64,000 nucleotides of DNA from an uncultured Opitutaceae bacterium. Lineage in GTDB: Bacteria > Verrucomicrobiota > Verrucomicrobiia > Opitutales > Opitutaceae. This document shows positions 35,619 through 45,238 of this stretch, piece after piece. The DNA lies in the NCBI GenBank assembly GCA_903890485.1, contig CAITBM010000063.1:1-64000 (forward strand), given 5' to 3'. Both the position numbers and the translations under genes were made by a program. Positions within the stretch are counted from its first letter, which is position 1. Every line of letters starts with the position of its first letter. Under the pieces are notes generated by a model. It searched no databases and had not been told where the DNA came from. It saw nothing but the letters and a program-made list of their open reading frames with translations.

Positions 35619-37145
35619 ATGACCGCCGAAGCCTTCAGCCACCCGATTCTCTCCCTTGAGGATGCGCGGGACTTCGAGGCCGCGCTCTTTCAGGCGGACC
35701 CGGTCCTCGAGTGGGATGCGATGAACCGCGCCGGCCGGTCGATTGCGGCGGCGATCCGGCGGGATGCCGCCGAGATTGGCGGGCTCGGGTGTGCCCCTCG
35801 GATCCTGGTCCTTGCCGGAAAGGGTAACAACGCCGGCGACGCGCTCATCGCCGCGCAGGCGCTCCTGGAGTTGATTCCCGGCGCCTTGTGCGACGTCCTT
35901 TTTGTCTTCGGCCCGCGGGCGCTCAGGCCGCTTTCTCTTCGGGCCTGGCAGGAGATCTCGATCGCCCATCCCGGCAGGGTGCGGTCCTTGGACACGCGGG
36001 ATCTGGTCTCGTCCTTCGACCTGTGCATCGGGGGGATCTTTGGCTACCAGTTCCGGCCACCGCTCACCGACAGTGTCCGGGCGGCGATTGCCGCCGCCGC
36101 GGCCCTCACGATCCGGTTTCGCGTGGCCGTCGACCTGCCGAGCGGTATCGGAGAGCCCGGGGCGTTCCGGGCGGACTTCACCTACGCGACCGGCTCGGTC
36201 AAGGCGCCGAGCGTCGGATGCGCCAATTCCGGCCGGCTGCGTTACCTGGACCTGGGATTTTTTGGTAACCCGGCGGTGGCCAGGTTCGCCGCGGATGGGG
36301 AAGACCGGGTCATCCTACCCTGTGCGCTTGACCCCCTCCGTGGATTTAGGCCCGCCTCCTCCGACAAGCGAAGCCTGGGCCATCTGGCGATCATCGGGGG
36401 TTCGGCGCGGTATCCCGGGAGCGTCCTCATGGCCACGCTCGCCGCGCTGCGGAGCGGGGTGGGCCTGGTGACGTCCCTGGTTCCCGAGAGCCTGGTGCCG
36501 GCATTTGCTGCCCAGGCCCCGGAAGCCATGTGGATCGGACTCCCCGAGACCGCCGACGGCGACCTGGCGGCAGCCGGCCTCCCGCGGGTGCTTGCCGGGA
36601 CGGGGCGCGCCACTGCGATCACGGTGGGTCCCGGCCTCGGCAAGGGTGCCGAGACGCACGGCTTGGTGATGGAACTCGTTCGGGCGTCCGCGGTCCCCTT
36701 GGTGATCGATGCCGATGGCCTTCAGCCCGATGTGGTCCGCTCCGGTCGGGCCCCGCGGGTCCTCACGCCCCACGCCGGGGAATTGGAGCGCATTTCCGCA
36801 GGGCTGGACCTGGTTGCCCTGGCCCGGGACTTACCCCACGCGGTTGTGGTGGCCAAGGGCCCGGTGACCCGGGTGTGCTCCGGAGAGAGTGTCTACCACA
36901 GCCTGTGCGGGGGCCCGGTGCTCTCACGCGGCGGAAGTGGCGACCTCTTGGCGGGGATTGTGGGGGGGCTCCTGGCCCAGGCGCCGGGTGATCCGCTGGG
37001 CGCTGCCTGCCGGGCGGTCCTATGGCATGGCATGGCCGCGGACTGCCTTGCCAGGGCCCACGGCCAGGCGGCTGTGCGGACCACCGAGGTGCTCGACTTC
37101 CTGGCCCCCGCCCTGCGAGAGTCGGCGGTATGCCCGTCTTGCTGA
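35619..37145 (+). CDS. nnr: Bifunctional NAD(P)HX epimerase / ADP-dependent dehydratase
   Basis: 508-residue fusion that repairs hydrated NAD(P)H. The N-terminal YjeF epimerase domain (about 1-215) has LAGKGNNAGDALIAAQALL and RVAVDLPSGIG. In this domain the usual NNGGDG reads NNAGDA. The C-terminal ribokinase-like dehydratase domain has GGSARYPGSVLMATLAALRSG, IDADGLQ, TPHAGELERI and the signature SRGGSGDLLAGIVGGLLAQ. Its last 16 bp overlap dprA. Confidence 0.93.
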   Translation: MTAEAFSHPILSLEDARDFEAALFQADPVLEWDAMNRAGRSIAAAIRRDAAEIGGLGCAPRILVLAGKGNNAGDALIAAQALLELIPGALCDVLFVFGPRALRPLSLRAWQEISIAHPGRVRSLDTRDLVSSFDLCIGGIFGYQFRPPLTDSVRAAIAAAAALTIRFRVAVDLPSGIGEPGAFRADFTYATGSVKAPSVGCANSGRLRYLDLGFFGNPAVARFAADGEDRVILPCALDPLRGFRPASSDKRSLGHLAIIGGSARYPGSVLMATLAALRSGVGLVTSLVPESLVPAFAAQAPEAMWIGLPETADGDLAAAGLPRVLAGTGRATAITVGPGLGKGAETHGLVMELVRASAVPLVIDADGLQPDVVRSGRAPRVLTPHAGELERISAGLDLVALARDLPHAVVVAKGPVTRVCSGESVYHSLCGGPVLSRGGSGDLLAGIVGGLLAQAPGDPLGAACRAVLWHGMAADCLARAHGQAAVRTTEVLDFLAPALRESAVCPSC

Positions 37146-38080
37146 CTGAGAAGCAGGCGTTCCTTGCCCTGAACGCTCTTCCCGGGGTCGGGCCCCTTGG
37201 CCTAAACCGCCTCCTCCAGGGGTTTCAGGGTGATCCCTGCGCGGTTTTCAGGGCCGACAAGCGCAAGCTCGAGTCGATCATCGGGGATCGTCCGGGCGCC
37301 GTGGCCGCGGTCTTGGACTGGCACACCCACGTCGACCCAGCAAAGGAAGATGACAGGCTCCTTCGCGGCGGCATCGATTTCCTGACGCCCGGCGAGCCGG
37401 GCTATCCAGTCCTGCTCCGGGAGATCGAGGATCCGCCGATCGGCCTCTACCGAAAGGGAAACTACGGCTTCATAAACCCCTGCATCGGTGTCGTGGGGAG
37501 CCGCCGGGCGACCGCCTACGGCCAGAGCGTGGCGACCCGCCTCGGAGCCCAGCTCGCCGTACTCGGCTTCTGCGTCGTGAGCGGGCTGTCCCGCGGGATC
37601 GACACGGCGGCGCATGAGGGGGCCCTCTCCGTGGGCGGGCGGACGGCCGCCGTCCTGGGCACCGGGATCGACATCGTCTTTCCTCCCGAGAACCTCGCCC
37701 TCTACCGAAGGATTTCGGAAACAGGGGCCGTTCTCTCGGAGTTTCCCCTGGGGCACCCGGCCGAGCCCGACTCGCTTGCGATGCGCAGCCGCGTGATCTC
37801 CGGAATCTGTGAAGCAGTGATCGTTGTCGAGAGCGACCTCCGGGGCGGGGCGATGACGACCGCCCGTTTCGCGGGCGAGCACGGGAGGCTCCTGTTTGCC
37901 GTCCCCGGGCGAATCGACCAGTCCAGCAGCAGCGGCTGCAACCAGTTGATCCGGGACGGCGCGGCGCTCCTGACGCGCGTCGAGGATGTGCTTAACGAGA
38001 TCCAGTACCTGGGGGGCCTTAAGCCGGCCCCGATCCGGCCCGCGAAACCCGCCCCGGAAGGGACCGCCGGCCCGGCCTAG
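37130..38080 (+). CDS. dprA: DNA processing protein DprA
   Basis: 316-residue DprA/Smf, which loads RecA on incoming single-stranded DNA during transformation. N-terminal helix-hairpin-helix-like segment ALNALPGVGPLGLNRLLQG; Rossmann core with GSRRATAYGQ, VVSGLSRGIDTAAHEGAL, VLGTGIDIVFPPEN and GGAMTTARFAGEHGR plus CNQLIRDGAALL. No C-terminal winged helix is evident. It overlaps nnr by 16 bp and the convergent HIT gene by 4 bp. Confidence 0.96.
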   Translation: MPVLLTEKQAFLALNALPGVGPLGLNRLLQGFQGDPCAVFRADKRKLESIIGDRPGAVAAVLDWHTHVDPAKEDDRLLRGGIDFLTPGEPGYPVLLREIEDPPIGLYRKGNYGFINPCIGVVGSRRATAYGQSVATRLGAQLAVLGFCVVSGLSRGIDTAAHEGALSVGGRTAAVLGTGIDIVFPPENLALYRRISETGAVLSEFPLGHPAEPDSLAMRSRVISGICEAVIVVESDLRGGAMTTARFAGEHGRLLFAVPGRIDQSSSSGCNQLIRDGAALLTRVEDVLNEIQYLGGLKPAPIRPAKPAPEGTAGPA

Positions 38081-38418
38081 CCCGGGGGCCAGTCCATCTT
38101 GCGCTTCGCGAGCAGATGAAGGTGAATGTGGGGCACGCTTTCGCCGGCGTCGGGCCCGCTGTTGACGACGACCCGGAATCCCTGGTCCAGATTGAGCTTC
38201 CCGGCAAGCATCCCGGCGACCCAGAGGAGATGGCCCAGGAGCGGCTCGTCGGCCGCCTCCGCGGCACCCAGGCGAGCGATCACCTTCTTTGGGATGATCA
38301 GCAGGTGGACGGGCGCCTTGGGGTCGTTGTCATGGATCACGATGCAGCGATCATCCTCGAACTCGACCTTGGCGGGAATCTCCCGGGCTATGATGCGCTC
38401 AAACAGGGTCTTGGTCAT
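38077..38418 (-). CDS. HIT family nucleotide hydrolase
   Basis: 113-residue histidine-triad protein of the HinT type, hydrolysing purine phosphoramidates. IIAREIPAKVEFEDDRCI and the triad HIHLHLL (about 97-103) are diagnostic, along with FRVVVNSGPDAGESVPHI. It overlaps dprA tail-to-tail by 4 bp. The upstream 51 bp to the next minus-strand gene contains no obvious promoter. Confidence 0.95.
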   Translation of the reverse strand: MTKTLFERIIAREIPAKVEFEDDRCIVIHDNDPKAPVHLLIIPKKVIARLGAAEAADEPLLGHLLWVAGMLAGKLNLDQGFRVVVNSGPDAGESVPHIHLHLLAKRKMDWPPG

Positions 38419-38469
38419 GGCGGCAAAGAGGGGTCGGCTTCGGGGCAGGGTTGCCCGAAAGGGCTCCGG

Positions 38470-38973
38470 TCACAAGAACAAGAGCGTGAGGTCGGAGTCG
38501 GAGGCGGACCGCGCCGCGGTGAGCTCCCTGAGGAACACGAGCAGATCCTCGTACTCGCGGCGCCGCTTCGGCGTTTCGCGGCGCTCCGGCGGAAGCACCG
38601 CCGGGCGCAGGTTCGTGATCAGGAGCGTCGAGTTCCTGAAGGGCGCCAGCTGCTTGAGTCCGTTCATCACCTCGGCGCGGGCAAAGAGCTGCGTGCCCGA
38701 CTGGATCGTCCGCGACGCGTCCCAGTGAAAGAAGCCATGGCGCGGGAGCTGAGAGTGGAGCTTGGCGAGGAGCGTTGCCGCCGCGGCGTTAAACGCCTCG
38801 TTGTAGGTTGTCGCCAGGCCGGGGTCGGCCGCGGTCTGCGCCTCGAGTTCGGAGAGGGAGAAGCTGATCGCCGACTTGATCTGGTTCGCGAGGAAGAGGT
38901 CCTGTCCGGTCACGTGCGCGAACAGCGCGTTGATGTAGTGCAGGCGACGAAGGTCGTCGCGTTCCATCGTCAT
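38470..38973 (-). CDS. Protein of unknown function coupled to nrdR
   Basis: 167-residue soluble protein; no signal peptide or membrane segment. The N-terminal half is helical (RDDLRRLHYINALFAHVTG, a Gln/Ala/Glu-rich stretch), and an internal segment FHWDASRTIQSGTQLFARAE and the basic PPERRETPKRRREYEDL are notable. Its ATG overlaps the nrdR TGA (ATGA), so translation is probably coupled. No family recognised. Confidence 0.8.
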   Translation of the reverse strand: MTMERDDLRRLHYINALFAHVTGQDLFLANQIKSAISFSLSELEAQTAADPGLATTYNEAFNAAAATLLAKLHSQLPRHGFFHWDASRTIQSGTQLFARAEVMNGLKQLAPFRNSTLLITNLRPAVLPPERRETPKRRREYEDLLVFLRELTAARSASDSDLTLLFL

Positions 38974-39428
38974 TTTTTGCTCTTACTGAGGGAGCTGATC
39001 TCGTGCATGAACTCGGAGACGTCCCGGAATTCCTTGTAGACGCTCGCGTAGCGCACGTAGGCGACCTGGTCCACGGTCCTGAGGCGCTGCATGACGCCCT
39101 CGCCGATCGCCTGGGAGGGGATTTCATTCTCGAAGCGGGCCTCGATCGCGTCGATCACGTCTTCGACCAGCATCGTGATCTGCTCGATGTCGACGGGCCG
39201 CTTGTGGCAGGCCGCGCGGACGGCATGCACCAGTTTCTCGCGGTCGAACTCCTCGCGGCGCCCGTCGCGCTTGATGACGACCATCCCGTCCAGGACGAAG
39301 GTCTCGGTCGTCGTGAACCGGTGCCCGCATTCCAGGCATTCGCGCCTTCGGCGGATCGTGTTTCCCTCCTTGCTGATGCGGGAGTCGATCACCTTGTCCT
39401 CTATGGATGTGCACTTGGGGCAGCGCAT
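38970..39428 (-). CDS. nrdR: Transcriptional repressor NrdR
   Basis: 152-residue zinc-ribbon/ATP-cone repressor of ribonucleotide reductase genes. Zinc ribbon: CPKC (3-6) and CLECGHRFTTTET (31-43). The ATP cone begins VIKRDGRREEFDREKL. ATG at 39428; longer in-frame starts run into the upstream amidotransferase gene and lack the family N-terminus. Located between pabA/trpG (11 bp) and a coupled unknown gene. Confidence 0.97.
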   Translation of the reverse strand: MRCPKCTSIEDKVIDSRISKEGNTIRRRRECLECGHRFTTTETFVLDGMVVIKRDGRREEFDREKLVHAVRAACHKRPVDIEQITMLVEDVIDAIEARFENEIPSQAIGEGVMQRLRTVDQVAYVRYASVYKEFRDVSEFMHEISSLSKSKK

Positions 39429-39439
39429 GGGGGTGGGGG

Positions 39440-40006
39440 CTAGTTCAGCTCTAGGAAGTTCTGGAGGATCCTCATTCCCCCTGCCGTGGCGATCGATTCC
39501 GGGTGAAACTGGACGCCCCAGATAGGAAGGGTCCTGTGGCGAAGCCCCATGACCTCGCCCTCGGCGGTCTCCGCCGTGACTTCCAGGTCCTTCGGGAAAG
39601 TGGCTCGGTCGACGAGAAGCGAGTGGTAGCGGGTTGCCTCGAAGCCCTGGGGCATGCCCTTGAAGAGTTCGGTCCCCTTGTGGTTGATGGGCGAGGTCTT
39701 CCCGTGCATCAGGCGCCCCGCCCGGACGACGTTGCCCCCGTAGAAATGGCCCACCGCCTGGTGGCCCAGGCACACACCAAAGATCGGCTTACGCCCCTCG
39801 AAGGCCCGGATGATCTCGAGCGTGACCCCGGCTTCCCTGGGTGAGCACGGGCCCGGCGACAGGAGGACCCGGTCGGGGTTTAGGGCAACGGCCTCCTTTG
39901 GCGTGATCTCATTGTTCCTAAAAATGCGCTGCTCCACCCCGAGCTGGCCGTAGTATTGGACCAGGTTGTAGGTGAAGGAATCGAAGTTATCGATGACGAG
40001 AAGCAC
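39440..40006 (-). CDS. Anthranilate/aminodeoxychorismate synthase glutaminase
   Basis: 188-residue class I amidotransferase, the ammonia-supplying partner of TrpE or Pab[32 protein letters not shown], the nucleophile in [15 protein letters not shown] (about residue 79), and [13 protein letters not shown] are typical. It cannot be split between TrpG and PabA by sequence alone, because no trpE/pabB is nearby. It starts with GTG at 40006 and diverges from tgt. Confidence 0.93.
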   Translation of the reverse strand: MLLVIDNFDSFTYNLVQYYGQLGVEQRIFRNNEITPKEAVALNPDRVLLSPGPCSPREAGVTLEIIRAFEGRKPIFGVCLGHQAVGHFYGGNVVRAGRLMHGKTSPINHKGTELFKGMPQGFEATRYHSLLVDRATFPKDLEVTAETAEGEVMGLRHRTLPIWGVQFHPESIATAGGMRILQNFLELN

Positions 40007-40070
40007 CGTCGTATACTTGACCTGCGATTGACAAGGGGGTCAAGGGTGCGGTGGGGTGTGGTCCGCACAT

Positions 40071-41231
40071 ATGGCAAGTCACTTTCAGCTATTGGGTAAG
40101 GATGCCGCGACACAAGCGCGCCGCGGGCGCCTGTCCACGCTCCACGGGTCGGTCGAGACACCGATCTTCATGCCCGTTGGCACCCAGGGGACCGTGAAGG
40201 CGGTGACGCCCGTGCACCTGAAGGAGATCGGGGCGCAAATCATCCTCGGGAACACCTACCATTTGAACCTCCGTCCGGGCAGCGAGCTCGTCCGCGAGCT
40301 CGGGGGACTGCACACCTTCATGGGCTGGGATGGCCCCATCCTCACGGACAGCGGCGGCTTCCAGGTCTTTAGTCTCTCGAAGCTTCGCGAGATCACGGAT
40401 GACGGTGTGTCCTTCCAGTCCCACCTTGACGGTGCCAAGCTCTTCCTCGGTCCCAGGGAGGTCATGGGGATCCAGGCCAACCTGGGCTCTGACATCGCTA
40501 TGGTCCTGGATGAGTGCCCGCCCTGGCCCGTCGACCGGGACGCCTGCGCGGAGGCTTGCAGGCGGAGCCTGGCCTGGGCTGGCCGCTGCAAGGCGATCGC
40601 CGAGGATAGCGGCTTCCTCGCTTCCGGCCATCACGTCTTCGCCATCGCCCAGGGCTCGACCTTCGACGATCTGCGCCGCGAGGCGGCCGAGGGCCTCTCG
40701 GCCCTCGGGTTCTCGGGATACGCGGTCGGGGGTGTGAGCGTCGGGGAACCCGAACCGGAGATGCTCAAGCAGGTTGCCGCCACGACCCCCCACCTTCCGG
40801 CGGACAAGCCCCGCTACACGATGGGGCTTGGGACCCCGCCGCAGATCCTCAAGATGGTGGCCCTTGGCGTCGACATGTTCGACTGTGTCCTTCCGACCCG
40901 CGTCGCCCGCAACGGGCTCGCGTTCACCCCCGACGGACCCATCAACCTGCGAAACGAGAGATTCCGGTCGGATCCGGCACCGATCGTCGAGGGTCTGGAC
41001 AACTACACCTGCCGCAACTTCTCGAGGGCGTATCTCAGGCACCTGATTGCCTCAGGTGAGATGCTCGGGGGGACACTGGTCACGATCCACAATCTCCACT
41101 TCTTCCTGAACCTGATGGCCCAGGTGCGCGCCCACATCGAGGCCGGGGACTTTGGCTCCTGGCATACGGCCTGGATCAAGCGCTACGAGGACGGGTCGGC
41201 TGCGCAACGTCCCTCCCGGCCGGGCCCTTAA
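40071..41231 (+). CDS. tgt: Queuine tRNA-ribosyltransferase with altered zinc site
   Basis: 386-residue tRNA-guanine transglycosylase, which swaps G34 for preQ1 in tRNAs for Tyr, His, Asp and Asn. Catalytic aspartates are in [13 protein letters not shown] (about residue 94) and [26 protein letters not shown] and [10 protein letters not shown] are conserved. The zinc motif CxCxxC reads LDNYTC here, so two of three cysteines are missing; the last Cys and the later His (VTIHNLHF) remain. The ATG at 40071 is chosen over one five codons earlier. Confidence 0.93.
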   Translation: MASHFQLLGKDAATQARRGRLSTLHGSVETPIFMPVGTQGTVKAVTPVHLKEIGAQIILGNTYHLNLRPGSELVRELGGLHTFMGWDGPILTDSGGFQVFSLSKLREITDDGVSFQSHLDGAKLFLGPREVMGIQANLGSDIAMVLDECPPWPVDRDACAEACRRSLAWAGRCKAIAEDSGFLASGHHVFAIAQGSTFDDLRREAAEGLSALGFSGYAVGGVSVGEPEPEMLKQVAATTPHLPADKPRYTMGLGTPPQILKMVALGVDMFDCVLPTRVARNGLAFTPDGPINLRNERFRSDPAPIVEGLDNYTCRNFSRAYLRHLIASGEMLGGTLVTIHNLHFFLNLMAQVRAHIEAGDFGSWHTAWIKRYEDGSAAQRPSRPGP

Positions 41232-41272
41232 GCGCTCGCCAACCCAGGGATTTCCGGCACGATCACCCCTGT

Positions 41273-42202
41273 ATGCGCATTCTTGTCACTGGGGGTGCGG
41301 GCTTCCTGGGCTCCCACCTTTGCGAAAGGCTCCTTGCTGACGGCAACGACGTCATCTGCCTGGATAATTTTTTCACGGGCAGGAAGCTCAACATCGAGTC
41401 CTTCGCCGCGGACCCCAAGTTTGAGCTCGTACGGCATGACGTGATCGACCCGTTCAAGTACGAGGTTGACCAGATCTACAACCTGGCGTGCCCGGCCTCG
41501 CCGCCGCATTACCAGTACAACCCGATCAAGACCATCAAGACCTCGGTGATGGGCTCGATCAACTGCCTGGGCCTGGCCAAGCGGCTCCGCGCCAGGGTCT
41601 TCCAGGCCTCAACTTCCGAGGTCTACGGCGACCCCCAGGTGCACCCGCAGCCCGAGAGCTATTGGGGCAACGTTAATCCGATCGGCAAGCGCTCGTGCTA
41701 TGACGAGGGCAAGCGCTGCGCGGAGACCCTCTTCTTCGACTACCACCGCGAGAACAAGGTCGATATCCGGGTGGTCCGGATCTTCAACACGTACGGCCCC
41801 CGCATGCACGAGTCGGACGGCCGCGTGGTGTCCAACTTCATTGTCCAGGCCCTCAGGGGCGAGGACATCACGGTCTATGGCGACGGCTCCCAGACCCGCT
41901 CCTTCTGCTACGTGGACGACCTGATCGAGGGATTCGTTCGCATGATGGCCCAGACGGAAACCCCCGGCCCCGTGAACCTGGGTAACCCCGGGGAGTTCAC
42001 CATGATGGAACTAGCTGAGCTCACCCTTAAGCTTGTCGGCGGCAAGTCGAAGATCGTGCACAAGCGCCTGCCTGCCGACGACCCGAAGCAGCGCCGGCCG
42101 GACATTTCGCTCGCGCAAAAGGTCCTCAACAAGTGGGAACCCAAGGTTCCCCTGGAGGACGGGCTCAAGCGCACCATCGCCTACTTCAAAAAGCGCCTCT
42201 GA
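41273..42202 (+). CDS. UDP-glucuronate decarboxylase (UDP-xylose synthase) type SDR
   Basis: 309-residue extended short-chain dehydrogenase. NAD-binding [10 protein letters not shown] (7-16), catalytic Thr/Ser in [10 protein letters not shown] (about 116-125), and Tyr/Lys in CYDEGKR (about 146-152) are visible. The segments [39 protein letters not shown] and [20 protein letters not shown] match UDP-xylose synthases well. It is short, lacking any N-terminal membrane anchor. It lies alone between tgt and secA. Confidence 0.92.
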   Translation: MRILVTGGAGFLGSHLCERLLADGNDVICLDNFFTGRKLNIESFAADPKFELVRHDVIDPFKYEVDQIYNLACPASPPHYQYNPIKTIKTSVMGSINCLGLAKRLRARVFQASTSEVYGDPQVHPQPESYWGNVNPIGKRSCYDEGKRCAETLFFDYHRENKVDIRVVRIFNTYGPRMHESDGRVVSNFIVQALRGEDITVYGDGSQTRSFCYVDDLIEGFVRMMAQTETPGPVNLGNPGEFTMMELAELTLKLVGGKSKIVHKRLPADDPKQRRPDISLAQKVLNKWEPKVPLEDGLKRTIAYFKKRL

Positions 42203-42233
42203 CCGACCCCTCCGGGCCGAGGCATTTTGTCAT

Positions 42234-42261
42234 TTGCCAACGCCGGCAGGCGGTCTATTGT
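42234..42261 (+). promoter_or_regulatory. Candidate sigma-70-type promoter of secA
   Basis: TTGCCA (42234-42239), a 16-nt spacer and TATTGT (42256-42261) lie just before the secA ATG at 42272. Both boxes differ at one or two positions from consensus. The very short leader predicted (about 4 nt) is a weakness, so the start of transcription could be further upstream. Confidence 0.4.
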
Positions 42262-42271
42262 TTACCCCTTA

Positions 42272-45226
42272 ATGCTGTCGTTTCTGCTCAAACCCTTCGT
42301 AGGAAGGCACTACAAGAAGTTCCTCGAAAAAGCCCGCCCCATCGTTGTAAAGATCAACGAGTTGGATCGTTCCTTTACGTCCCTTACGGACGAGCAGCTC
42401 CGGGCGAAGACCGAGGAATTCAGGGCTAGGGTGACGGCCGGCGAAACCCTCGACCAGATCCTGCCCGAGGCGTTTGCCGTGGTGAAGAATGCGGCCCGCC
42501 GGCTGGTCGGCACCAAGGCGTTGGTGTGCGAGCATGAGCTTACCTGGGACATGGTCCACTTTGACGTCCAGTTGATCGGCGGCATCGCCCTTCATGAGGG
42601 ACGGATCGCCGAGATGGCGACGGGCGAGGGCAAGACGCTCGTGGCGACCCTGCCTCTTTACCTGAACTCGTTGAACGGCAGGAATGCCCAGCTGGTCACG
42701 GTGAACGACTACCTTGCCCGGCGCGACTCGGAGTGGATGGGCCAGCTTTACACCTTCCTGGGGGTCACCGTGGGCTGCATCCAGCAGCAGATGTCCCCGG
42801 ACCTCCGCCGCGAGATGTACGGCCGCAACATCACCTACGGCACCGCGAGCGAGTTCGGATTCGACTACCTCCGCGACAACGGCATGGCGACCCGCAAGGA
42901 GGACCAGGTCCAGCGCGACCACTGGTACTGCATCGTGGACGAGATCGACTCGATCCTGGTCGACGAGGCCCGCACCCCCCTGATCATCTCCGGGCCGGCG
43001 CCGATCGAGCGGGAGCAGCCCTTCACGCGCCTTAGGCCCGGCGTCGACCGCCTGGTGAACGACCAGACCCGCCTCTGCAACCGCCTTGTCGGGGAGGCCA
43101 AGGAGATCCTGGACAACAAGGACCGCACGATCGAGCAGCGCGACCTGGCGATACGAAAGCTTGTGCAGGTGAAGATGGGCAACCCGAAGAACAAGCTGCT
43201 CCTCCGGCTCATGGAAAACCCGGAGTGGCGGAAGCTCCTCGATCGGGTGGAGACCGAGCTGAACAGCGACCTCAACAAGGATGAGCTCTACCACCTGAAG
43301 GAAAACCTCCTCTACGTGATCGACGAGCGCCAGCACCAGGCCGACCTGACCGAGATCGGCCGCAAGCACCTGCGGCCCGACAATCCCGACGCCTTCATGA
43401 TGCCGGACCTGGCGACCGAGTTCTCGGACCTGGAGCGGGACACGGCGATCCCCCCGGAGAAGCGCGAGGAGCTCAAGCTAGCCGCCCACCAGCGCTACGC
43501 CGTCATTTCCGAGGAGATCCACGCCATCTCCCAGTTGCTGCGGGCCTATTCCCTCTACGAGCGGGACATCGAGTACGTCGTGCAGGACGGCAAGGTGATG
43601 ATCGTCGACGAGAACACCGGCCGAGTCATGACCGGCCGCCGCTGGTCCGACGGCCTCCACCAGGCGGTCGAGGCAAAGGAAGGGGTCATGATCGAGCGCG
43701 AGACGCGCACGTACGCGACGATCACCATCCAGAACTACTTCAGGATGTACGAGAAGCTCTCCGGCATGACCGGCACGGCGGAGACCGAGGCCACGGAGTT
43801 CAGCGACATCTACCGCCTTTCGGTCCAGGTGATCCCGACCAACAAGCCCTGCATCCGGATCGACAAGAACGACGTCATCTTCAAGACCCGCCGCGACAAG
43901 TACAACGCGGTCCTGCGCGAGATCGAGAGCGCCAACAAGAGGGGACAGCCGGTGCTGGTCGGCACTACGAGCGTCGAGGCGAGCGAGGTGCTCTCCCGGA
44001 TGCTCAAGCGTGCCGGGGTGATCCACACCGTCCTAAATGCGAAGTTCCACCAGCAGGAGGCCGAGATCGTGAGCCGGGCGGGCCTGAAGGGCGCCGTCAC
44101 GATCGCGACCAACATGGCCGGCCGCGGAACCGACATCAAGCTGGGCGAAGGCGTCCGCGAGCAGGGCGGCCTCTACGTGATCGGCACCGAGCGCCACGAA
44201 TCCCGGCGCATCGACCGCCAGCTGCGCGGCCGCTGCTCCCGCCAGGGAGACCCCGGACTCACCAAGTTCTTCCTCTCGCTCGAGGATGACCTCATGCGCC
44301 TGTTCCTGCAGGGCAACCTCGCGTCCCGCCTGATGGAGGGATCGATGCAGGAGGGCGAGGAATTGGAGCACCCGCTTCTCAATCGCTCCATCGAATCCGC
44401 GCAGAAGAAGGTCGAGCAGCAGAATTACGCGATTCGCAAGCGCCTGCTCCAGTACGACGATGTCCTCAACCAGCAGCGCGAGGTAGTCTACGGGATCCGA
44501 AACGCCGCGATCCACGCCCCGCGCTCCAAGGAGATCATCTTTGAGCAGGTCGAGGAGGAGGTCGAGAGCCGCCTGGTGATCGCGGGATTCGGGCAGACCG
44601 GGGGCTCAAACCCGTCGGCGATCGAGAGCTTCGTGGGATGGGTGAACACGCATTTCCCGGTGGGGCTGAGGGTCGACGAGCTCTCCGGAACGGAGCTCGA
44701 ACCGCTAAAGGCCCTGGTCATGGAGAGGATTGGGAAGGCATACGCCATGAAGGAGTCGGCCGAGATTCCCGAGGCGATCGGCGGGCTCGAACGCTATGTG
44801 GTCATCAATGCGATCGACCACCATTGGCAGGAACACCTGACCGAGATGGAGGAACTCCGCCGCTCGATCGGGCTGCGCAGCTACGGCCAGAAGGATCCCC
44901 TGGTGGAATACAAGGGCGAGGCCTACCACTTCTTCGAGGAATTGATGACGAATGTGCGCCTGCAGATTTGCACGGGCCTTTTCCGGAGCGCCTCGAACCT
45001 CTCGTCCTTTGAGAACATGCTCTCAATCCTCGCGCGGAGCGCGAAGACGCAGGGGCCCGAGACGGCGCCTCCCGCCGCCCTCCAGGCCCCGTCTGCGCCG
45101 GCCGCAGCCGAGCCCGAGGTCCAGCTCCCGAAGGTTGTCGTCCGCAGGGAGGCCCCGAAGGTGGGCCGCAACGACCCCTGCCCGTGCGGCAGTGGGAAAA
45201 AGTACAAGCACTGCCACGGCGCGTAA
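42272..45226 (+). CDS. secA: Preprotein translocase ATPase SecA
   Basis: 984-residue SecA, the motor for SecYEG export. Walker A is in [14 protein letters not shown] (about 102-115), the DEAD-like box in [18 protein letters not shown], and [14 protein letters not shown] is conserved. The Walker B-flanking region holds an expanded segment (about 260-430), as in SecAs of some Bacteroidota and Verrucomicrobiota. The C-terminus has an Ala/Pro-rich linker, then the SEC-C zinc motif [18 protein letters not shown] at 42272; an in-frame ATG at 42227 overlaps likely promoter sequence. Confidence 0.98.
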   Translation: MLSFLLKPFVGRHYKKFLEKARPIVVKINELDRSFTSLTDEQLRAKTEEFRARVTAGETLDQILPEAFAVVKNAARRLVGTKALVCEHELTWDMVHFDVQLIGGIALHEGRIAEMATGEGKTLVATLPLYLNSLNGRNAQLVTVNDYLARRDSEWMGQLYTFLGVTVGCIQQQMSPDLRREMYGRNITYGTASEFGFDYLRDNGMATRKEDQVQRDHWYCIVDEIDSILVDEARTPLIISGPAPIEREQPFTRLRPGVDRLVNDQTRLCNRLVGEAKEILDNKDRTIEQRDLAIRKLVQVKMGNPKNKLLLRLMENPEWRKLLDRVETELNSDLNKDELYHLKENLLYVIDERQHQADLTEIGRKHLRPDNPDAFMMPDLATEFSDLERDTAIPPEKREELKLAAHQRYAVISEEIHAISQLLRAYSLYERDIEYVVQDGKVMIVDENTGRVMTGRRWSDGLHQAVEAKEGVMIERETRTYATITIQNYFRMYEKLSGMTGTAETEATEFSDIYRLSVQVIPTNKPCIRIDKNDVIFKTRRDKYNAVLREIESANKRGQPVLVGTTSVEASEVLSRMLKRAGVIHTVLNAKFHQQEAEIVSRAGLKGAVTIATNMAGRGTDIKLGEGVREQGGLYVIGTERHESRRIDRQLRGRCSRQGDPGLTKFFLSLEDDLMRLFLQGNLASRLMEGSMQEGEELEHPLLNRSIESAQKKVEQQNYAIRKRLLQYDDVLNQQREVVYGIRNAAIHAPRSKEIIFEQVEEEVESRLVIAGFGQTGGSNPSAIESFVGWVNTHFPVGLRVDELSGTELEPLKALVMERIGKAYAMKESAEIPEAIGGLERYVVINAIDHHWQEHLTEMEELRRSIGLRSYGQKDPLVEYKGEAYHFFEELMTNVRLQICTGLFRSASNLSSFENMLSILARSAKTQGPETAPPAALQAPSAPAAAEPEVQLPKVVVRREAPKVGRNDPCPCGSGKKYKHCHGA

Positions 45227-45238
45227 CAGGAGCCCGCC

